Source: Pyxicephalus adspersus
Taxonomy: Eukaryota > Chordata > Amphibia > Anura > Pyxicephalidae
Reading direction: 5' to 3'
DNA length: 64,000 nucleotides
Assembly: GCF_032062135.1 (NCBI RefSeq)
Contig: NC_092861.1
Span: 141,533,657-141,597,656 of the forward strand
Shown: positions 59,806 to 64,000 of the stretch, in pieces
Numbering within the stretch: position 1 is the first letter of the stretch
Layout: every line of letters starts with the position of its first letter
Notes under the pieces: model-generated
What the model was told of the DNA's origin: nothing
Databases searched by the model: none
Seen by the model: the letters and a program-made list of their open reading frames with translations, nothing else
Translations under genes and position numbers: made by a program

Positions 59806-59951
59806 GTGTTCTCCCCAGCCCCTTTTAGCTGGGTGCACCAGCCATCATTTTTCAGTAAGCACCCGGCTGTTTACTGCAGAGTTGGCTCACAATACAGGGG
59901 CTGTCACCCGTCTACAGCTTCTTCCCACCCAGGTTAAAAAAAAAAAAAAAT
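59806..59951 (+). repeat. Family F short repeat with A-tail
   Basis: GTGTTCTCCCCAGCCCC to CTTCTTCCCACCCAGG, followed by an A-run. The A-run suggests retrotransposition. Lies in NEK2 intron 2. Confidence 0.75.
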
Positions 59952-60223
59952 TATGTGTGGGTTATACCCTGGATTTAGAAGATCAGGTTGTCCCAGTAGG
60001 CCAGAATAAAGCTAAACTTCAGAATCAGTCCACAAAAAATAATCCTTCCTATAAGATTTTATGGTGGAGGTGTTAGTGGGGGACTAGGTCTCCTTAGCAA
60101 TGAAGCCAAAAACATATTCAGCACTCTGGGTAACCAGGCTATAGATTTGTATTTATAAACCATTGACTAGGTGAGCTTTGTACTCAAGTTACACTATAAT
60201 TCAGAATCGTAATATGACAATAC

Positions 60224-60441
60224 CTCTCCTTGGTGCATTTGGCAATAAGGCTGGCCAGATCCCCTCCCTCACAATACTCCATCACAATATACAGAGTTGT
60301 ATTCGTCCGATCAATTATACGGTCAAAATAACGAACAATATTTGGATGTTTTAATTCCCGTAACAAGTTGACTTCTGAGACCAGCATCTGCTTCTCAGCC
60401 TCGCTCATTGTGCCATAGTCCAGCTCTTTCCATACCAAGAT
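60224..60441 (-). CDS. NEK2: NEK2 coding exon 2
   Basis: Codes residues 33-104 and two bases of codon 105. It starts ILVWKELDYG with catalytic K37, continues through helix C (EKQMLVSEVNLLREL) and the hinge (YIVMEYCEGGDL), and ends at CTKER. The acceptor follows a T-rich tract with TTCTACAG; the donor is AG|GTATTG, a weaker site. The open frame extends into the intron on both sides, but the splice sites fix the exon. Confidence 0.95.
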
Positions 60442-60697
60442 CTGTAGAAGAAAAAAAAAATATATATATATATATGCCATTCAACAAGAATTATATGAGA
60501 CACATCTGTATATCAGTAAAGTGATATTCACAAATCATAAAGAGGATTCTAGACAAGGTTGGGCGATTTGCAGCATGATAACAGCCTACGCAACATTGTG
60601 CATTGAAATGTATTGCCGCCATTGTCCTGTTAATTGCAGAGCCACCAAACATACTATTTTACCAAAATTGCTGCAGAAGCCAGGATGACCTGTGGAG

Positions 60698-60810
60698 CTA
60701 GATTGTAAGCTCTTCTGGCCAGGGTCCTCCCCTCCTCCTGTGTCACTGTCTGTCATTTGCAACCCATATTTAATATACAGCGCTGCATAATATGTTGGCA
60801 CTTTATAACT
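60698..60810 (+). mobile_element. L2-type LINE tail in NEK2 intron 1
   Basis: TAGATTGTAAGCTCTTCTGG, CTCCTGTGTCACTGTCTGTC, CAGCGCTGCATAATATGTTG. Confidence 0.75.
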
Positions 60811-61138
60811 CCTGTACAATATTAATAACATGACCCAAAAAGGGTAAATACCTTATTTTGGTTTGTTTTAATAACTTGTCTTCAACTGTGCCAAACTCCA
60901 ATTTTTTTTTTTTTTAAAAGTCTCATACTGGAGCTTTAACACAACAAGCATTAGAAGCTGCAGCAGGCATCTTAAGCCACCTCATTTTGTGACTAATAGA
61001 CTACAATGATCATCTCTACATGGTTTAACCCAGTGTTGATATATATATACCCATCCTAATCCTAGCAACCAATATACTTGCCAGAATCCATAAGCACAAT
61101 GGGGGGGCATTTTAGATGCCAATGCCACTTCCTAGTAC

Positions 61139-61290
61139 AGTGTTCTCCCCAGCCCCTTTTAGCTGGGCGTACCACCCGGTAGTTTTTAGTACCCACCCGG
61201 CTGTTTTTGGGTGGTTACTGATAAGTTGGATCACAATACAGGGGTTGCCACCCACCTACAATTTCCTCCCGCCCAACCTAAAAAAGTCTG
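61139..61290 (+). repeat. Family F short repeat in NEK2 intron 1
   Basis: Complete copy: AGTGTTCTCCCCAGCCCC, ACCACCCGGTAG, CACCCGGCTGTTTTTGGGTG, ATCACAATACAGGGG, CTCCCGCCCAACCTAAAAAA. Confidence 0.8.
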
Positions 61291-61437
61291 GCCTGAACAG
61301 CAGCTTATGGCCCATATGGGTGCCAACACCAGTCAACATATTGGGGATGAGAATGTAAACAATCTAAAAAATCTACTGGAAACAAAACCAGACTATAAAA
61401 CAATGTGGCATGACAAACATTATATGAGCCCCCCTCC

Positions 61438-61555
61438 TCCTAGATTGTAAGCTCATCGGGGCAGGATCCCTTCCTCCTCCTGTGTCACTGTCTGGCATTT
61501 GCATCCCCTAATTATTGTACAGTGCTGGGTAATATGTTGGCGCTATATAAGCCTC
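61438..61555 (+). mobile_element. L2-type LINE tail in NEK2 intron 1
   Basis: TAGATTGTAAGCTCATCGGG, CTCCTGTGTCACTGTCTGGC, GTACAGTGCTGGGTAATATG. Confidence 0.75.
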
Positions 61556-61669
61556 TTTGAGGGATTTCCTGTCTGTGTGTCCCCAATACACTGCCAACAA
61601 GGTAATCATTGAACCAGCTTCCTAATGGTGACAACAATGGACCGTGTCCATGTAATCTGCATTAACATT

Positions 61670-61770
61670 CTCTCTAGCCCCTTTTAGCTGGGCGCACCAC
61701 CCGGCACTTTTTGCAGCAAGCACTGAAGAGTTGGTCACATTACAGGGGCTGCCACTTGTCTATGATTTTG
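61670..61770 (+). repeat. Family F fragment in NEK2 intron 1
   Basis: TCTCTAGCCCCTTTTAGCTG, GCACCACCCGGCAC, ACAGGGGCTGCCAC. Confidence 0.7.
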
Positions 61771-62748
61771 GGATCAGCACTGAATATGGTGCTTGTAGTT
61801 CGCCCAGTGGCACACATTAGTCGAACTGATGGCCTGATATCTTTTTCCACCCATGTGACATGATAATGAATGAGGACCTTCAGGGTTTACCCATTTTGTA
61901 AATGACATCAAAGCCAATGATCTTTTAGGATGAGAATTGTACATATTGTTCAGAAGGACCTTCTATACTGGTTTAATGGAGGGCCAATTAATTCCTATAC
62001 ATTTCAGTCTACAAGTTTAGTTTTTTATCCCTCTGGAACCTTTACCATCATTTCTCAGCTCTCAATGAACACCCGCAAGGCTAATTTATTGGGGCCAGGG
62101 GGAATAAAACTTAAAGCGTACCTGAACTCAGAATTTTTACTTTGCATAGAGGTGCAAACTGCTCATTACTTCAGGAACCTCTAGCAAACCTCTGGAGGAA
62201 CCCTGGATAACAATTACCAGTCTACAATTCATGAAAATATATTTTGGAATCTTTAACCATTGGTTGATCCAGCAGCAGAGAGATGCCACCTAGGGTCATG
62301 GGGTCTGTGCAGGATCAGCCATCAAACACGATGAATACCCAATGCCCCCCGCTATAGATGGGAGATTATCAGCCCTAAGATAAAAGCAGAGGAAGCCAAT
62401 AATAGGCACCCATCATACCCATAGACCCTAATGGTGCCAGGGGGTCAGAGGTCCCCATCATGAAGACAAGGGTATAGCACCCATCACCTTATCTTCACCC
62501 CCATCTCATTTATCTTTATATAACATTTTTTTGCAGAATTTGCACCCTTATTAATCTATTACCCCCCCCCATTCCCCCAGCACCCCATTGGCTATAAGTG
62601 GCTGATAAACACATTAGCACAGCGCCCCCTGGTGTTCACAGCCATTACCATTACAGCTGTGCAAAGCAAATTCAGTTTTTAGCAGCTTTTACGAATTACC
62701 CGACCGATTCAACATTCACAGCCGTATCATCTTTGCAGGCACTCTTAC

Positions 62749-62844
62749 CTTCCCGTCCGCCCTCCGGCGAATCTTCTGACACTTTCCATAAGACCCGGAC
62801 CCTATGGTGTACAGTACATCGTAATCCTCCACCCGGGATGGCAT
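62749..62844 (-). CDS. NEK2: NEK2 coding exon 1
   Basis: Codes residues 1-32, beginning MPSRVEDYDVLYTIGSGSYG, with the nucleotide-binding glycine loop at 15-20. The ATG at 62844 is the only in-frame start and matches the NEK2 N-terminus. The donor is AAG|GTAAGA, phase 0. The following intron is 2.3 kb. Confidence 0.96.
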
Positions 62845-62953
62845 CTTTCCTCTGGCCGCACACTTCCTACACACCCGTTCACCGCTCCACGGTGGTATTC
62901 AGGCCTCCGGTAACCCTGACACCGTGATAGAACTCTCTAAATAACGCAAACGA

Positions 62954-62959
62954 TTTGAA
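62954..62959 (+). promoter_or_regulatory. NEK2: CHR-type cell-cycle element of NEK2
   Basis: TTTGAA, the canonical CHR hexamer, lies 110 bp upstream of the ATG in reverse orientation relative to the gene. It is 28 bp from the nearest CCAAT box edge, the phasing typical of G2/M promoters. Confidence 0.5.
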
Positions 62960-62987
62960 CGACGTGCTCTCGGCGTTCGCGGTACTG

Positions 62988-63060
62988 ATTGGCTGCAGGC
63001 GGCATGCAGCTCGTCAGTCTATTGGCTCAGGTTTCCAACCCAATCCCGTTCGCTGATTGG
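62988..63060 (-). promoter_or_regulatory. NEK2: three phased CCAAT boxes of NEK2
   Basis: CCAAT in gene orientation at 62992-62988, 63025-63021 and 63060-63056, spaced 33 and 35 bp. A fourth CCAAT in the opposite orientation is at 63040-63044. This periodicity is the usual arrangement for NF-Y in mitotic genes. Confidence 0.65.
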
Positions 63061-63140
63061 CAGATGCGACGCAGCTGTTGTTGTGAACGTAACTGGAGGA
63101 AGAGGCGGGGCCGAGGACATGTTTCCAAGCAGCAGACGCG

Positions 63141-63148
63141 GCGCGAAA
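63141..63148 (-). promoter_or_regulatory. NEK2: E2F-like site of NEK2
   Basis: TTTCGCGC in gene orientation, a perfect match to the E2F consensus TTTSSCGC, about 300 bp upstream of the ATG and upstream of the CCAAT array. Confidence 0.5.
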
Positions 63149-63190
63149 GAGGCGCGCGTGGATTGAAACGAAAATTGTCGCCGCTGCGGG

Positions 63191-63198
63191 TCACGTGA
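63191..63198. promoter_or_regulatory. palindromic E-box TCACGTGA
   Basis: Perfect eight-base palindrome with a CACGTG core, of the type bound by USF/TFE family factors, in the CpG-rich block upstream of NEK2. Confidence 0.4.
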
Positions 63199-63210
63199 CA
63201 AAGCCTATCT

Positions 63211-63223
63211 GTTGCCTGGAAAC
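63211..63223 (+). promoter_or_regulatory. RFX X-box-like motif
   Basis: GTTGCCTGGAAAC fits the X-box consensus RYYNYY-N1-3-RRNRAC at every position. X-boxes are bound by RFX factors at ciliary and centrosomal genes. It lies about 370 bp from the NEK2 ATG. Confidence 0.4.
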
Positions 63224-63237
63224 AGAGGCAGCCTGTT

Positions 63238-63247
63238 CCCGGAAGTG
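63238..63247 (+). promoter_or_regulatory. ETS/GABP-like site
   Basis: CCCGGAAGTG, a strong ETS core, at the upstream edge of the CpG-rich block. It could serve NEK2 or a divergent plus-strand transcript. Confidence 0.35.
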
Positions 63248-63444
63248 ATGTTGCTGCATGATGGGTAGGAGTGAGGCTCATATTCCTCAATGTGGTTGTC
63301 ATGGACACAGAGTTCCATATCAGTTTGATTAATGAGATTCTGTATGGTCAGACTGTTAATGAGAAGCTTCATTATAAATATCTTAATAAACTTCCCTGGT
63401 CAGTGTTTATAGTTCTCAACAACCTCCAACCTTATGAGTATGCA

Positions 63445-63580
63445 CAACAGCATTATTATTATTAAACAATATTTATATAGCGCCAACATATTCCGCAGAC
63501 AGACAGATACACAGGAGGAGGAGAGGACCCTGCCCCAAAGAGTTTATAATCTAAGAGGTGGGCGAAGCAGCACACAATAG
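63445..63580 (-). mobile_element. L2-type LINE tail upstream of NEK2
   Basis: ATTATTATTAAACAATATTT, ATAGCGCCAACATATTCCGC and AGGAGGAGAGGACCCTGCCC. Confidence 0.75.
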
Positions 63581-63735
63581 GTATCAAATAACATTCTAAA
63601 AGAGATAGAAACCTTTGTTCTGGCACTTCCTGTTATGGGGTGACAACTGTCTCAAAAAGGTACTTCCCTGTTGTCACTCTGCTACATACACCCTACCTTG
63701 TGTCTACAAGCCGCAGTGCCCACATGTATATCCTA

Positions 63736-63790
63736 GGTGATCCAGCAAACCTGGACTGGATCTGGTCCCGGATTAGAAACATTTGCCAAC
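63736..63790. repeat. Family A MITE fragment
   Basis: GGTGATCCAGCAAACCTGG and GGATCTGGTCCCGGATT; truncated at both sides. Confidence 0.65.
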
Positions 63791-63801
63791 TAAAATAATG
63801 G

Positions 63802-64000
63802 GCAGCATGGTGGCTCGGTGGTTAGCACTCTGGCCTTTGCAGCGCTAGGTCCCAGGTTTGAATCTCAGCCGGGACACTATCTGCATGGAGTTTGTGTGGG
63901 TTTTACTCTGGCTTCCTCCCACATCCCAAAAACATGCAGTTAGGTCAATTGGCTTCCCCCAAATTGCCTTTAGACCGTATTAATGACATATGGCTATTGT
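63802..64000 (+). mobile_element. tRNA-headed SINE, cut by window end
   Basis: GCATGGTGGCTCGGTGGTTA (A box), GGTTTGAATCTC (B box), GGACACTATCTGCATGGAG, CTTCCTCCCACATCCCAAAA. Same family as 26018 and 27121. Confidence 0.8.

Larger units (their letters stand above)
54037..62844 (-). other. NEK2: NEK2 gene, coding span (NIMA-related kinase 2)
   Basis: Nine coding exons, all with GT-AG introns and compatible phases, give a 1326-nt CDS of 441 residues; human NEK2A has 445. NEK2 is a centrosomal Ser/Thr kinase that phosphorylates linker proteins such as C-Nap1 and rootletin so that centrosomes part at G2/M. In order the protein has a Gly-rich loop (GSGSYG, 15-20), catalytic K37, HRD with D141, DFG with D159, activation-loop T175 and T179, a leucine-zipper coiled coil (about 306-345), a KEN box in exon 9, and the terminal MR dipeptide used for APC/C docking. 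Residue numbering of the catalytic sites equals human. The introns carry L2, SINE-like and MITE copies. SLC30A1 lies downstream on the same strand. Confidence 0.97.
62845..63260 (-). promoter_or_regulatory. NEK2: NEK2 promoter, CpG-rich
   Basis: CpG-rich block upstream of the NEK2 ATG. In gene orientation it has an E2F-like site, three evenly spaced CCAAT boxes and a CHR-type hexamer. Further upstream are a GC box near 63105, a palindromic E-box, an RFX-type X-box and an ETS site. No TATA box. The layout suits a gene repressed by DREAM in G0/G1 and activated by NF-Y and B-MYB/FOXM1 in G2; this regulation is inferred. Confidence 0.8.

Noticed and set aside
59540..60076. Plus-strand open frame of 178 codons over NEK2 exon 3 and intron 2
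   Set aside because: Crosses an antisense exon edge, intron and a Family F repeat; no recognisable protein.
1..64000. CRISPR arrays, operons, phage or bacterial systems
   Set aside because: The sequence is clearly vertebrate, with spliced genes and vertebrate transposons. Tandem repeats here lack CRISPR structure.

Overview
This window is vertebrate nuclear DNA, most likely from a frog. Two intron-containing genes lie on the minus strand, with canonical splice sites and CpG-rich 5' ends: SLC30A1 (zinc exporter ZnT1) and NEK2 (centrosomal NIMA-related kinase). The same order and orientation, SLC30A1 next to NEK2, is known in human 1q32. The frog assignment is an inference. It rests on protein divergence from human and on the repeat set: L2-type and L1/Tx1-type LINEs, a tRNA-headed SINE with an L2-like tail, piggyBac-like TTAA elements, hAT-like fragments, and many short palindromic MITEs.

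Layout. Positions 1-6389 are downstream of SLC30A1 and include its 3' UTR; poly(A) signals can only be proposed. SLC30A1 spans 6390-14475: two coding exons split by a 6.6-kb intron, encoding 492 residues. Its promoter is a CpG-rich block at about 14476-14880 with several metal-response-element cores. From 14.9 to 53 kb there is a repeat-rich intergenic desert with no gene I can support. It holds a duplicated MITE/LINE block (15.1-16.8 kb), two piggyBac-like elements (17.0-17.7 and 20.2-20.8 kb), a degenerate minisatellite (17.7-18.1 kb), an assembly gap (41762-42388), and dozens of short repeats. NEK2 spans 54037-62844 in nine coding exons (441 residues), followed upstream by a CpG-rich promoter at 62845-63260. 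The window ends inside a tRNA-like SINE.

How the genes work. SLC30A1 moves Zn2+ out of the cytosol across the plasma membrane, and its family is induced by zinc through MTF-1. NEK2 is a serine/threonine kinase that drives centrosome separation in late G2. Its promoter here has the layout expected of a G2/M gene: three CCAAT boxes 33 and 35 bp apart, a CHR-type element one further step downstream, and an E2F site upstream. The two genes share no pathway; their adjacency is old synteny.

No undescribed molecular system is evident. The observations most worth checking are a likely intronic-polyadenylation NEK2B isoform, loss of the PP1-docking motif in NEK2, the NEK2 promoter architecture, metal-response elements around SLC30A1 exon 1, and several nested or duplicated transposon structures.
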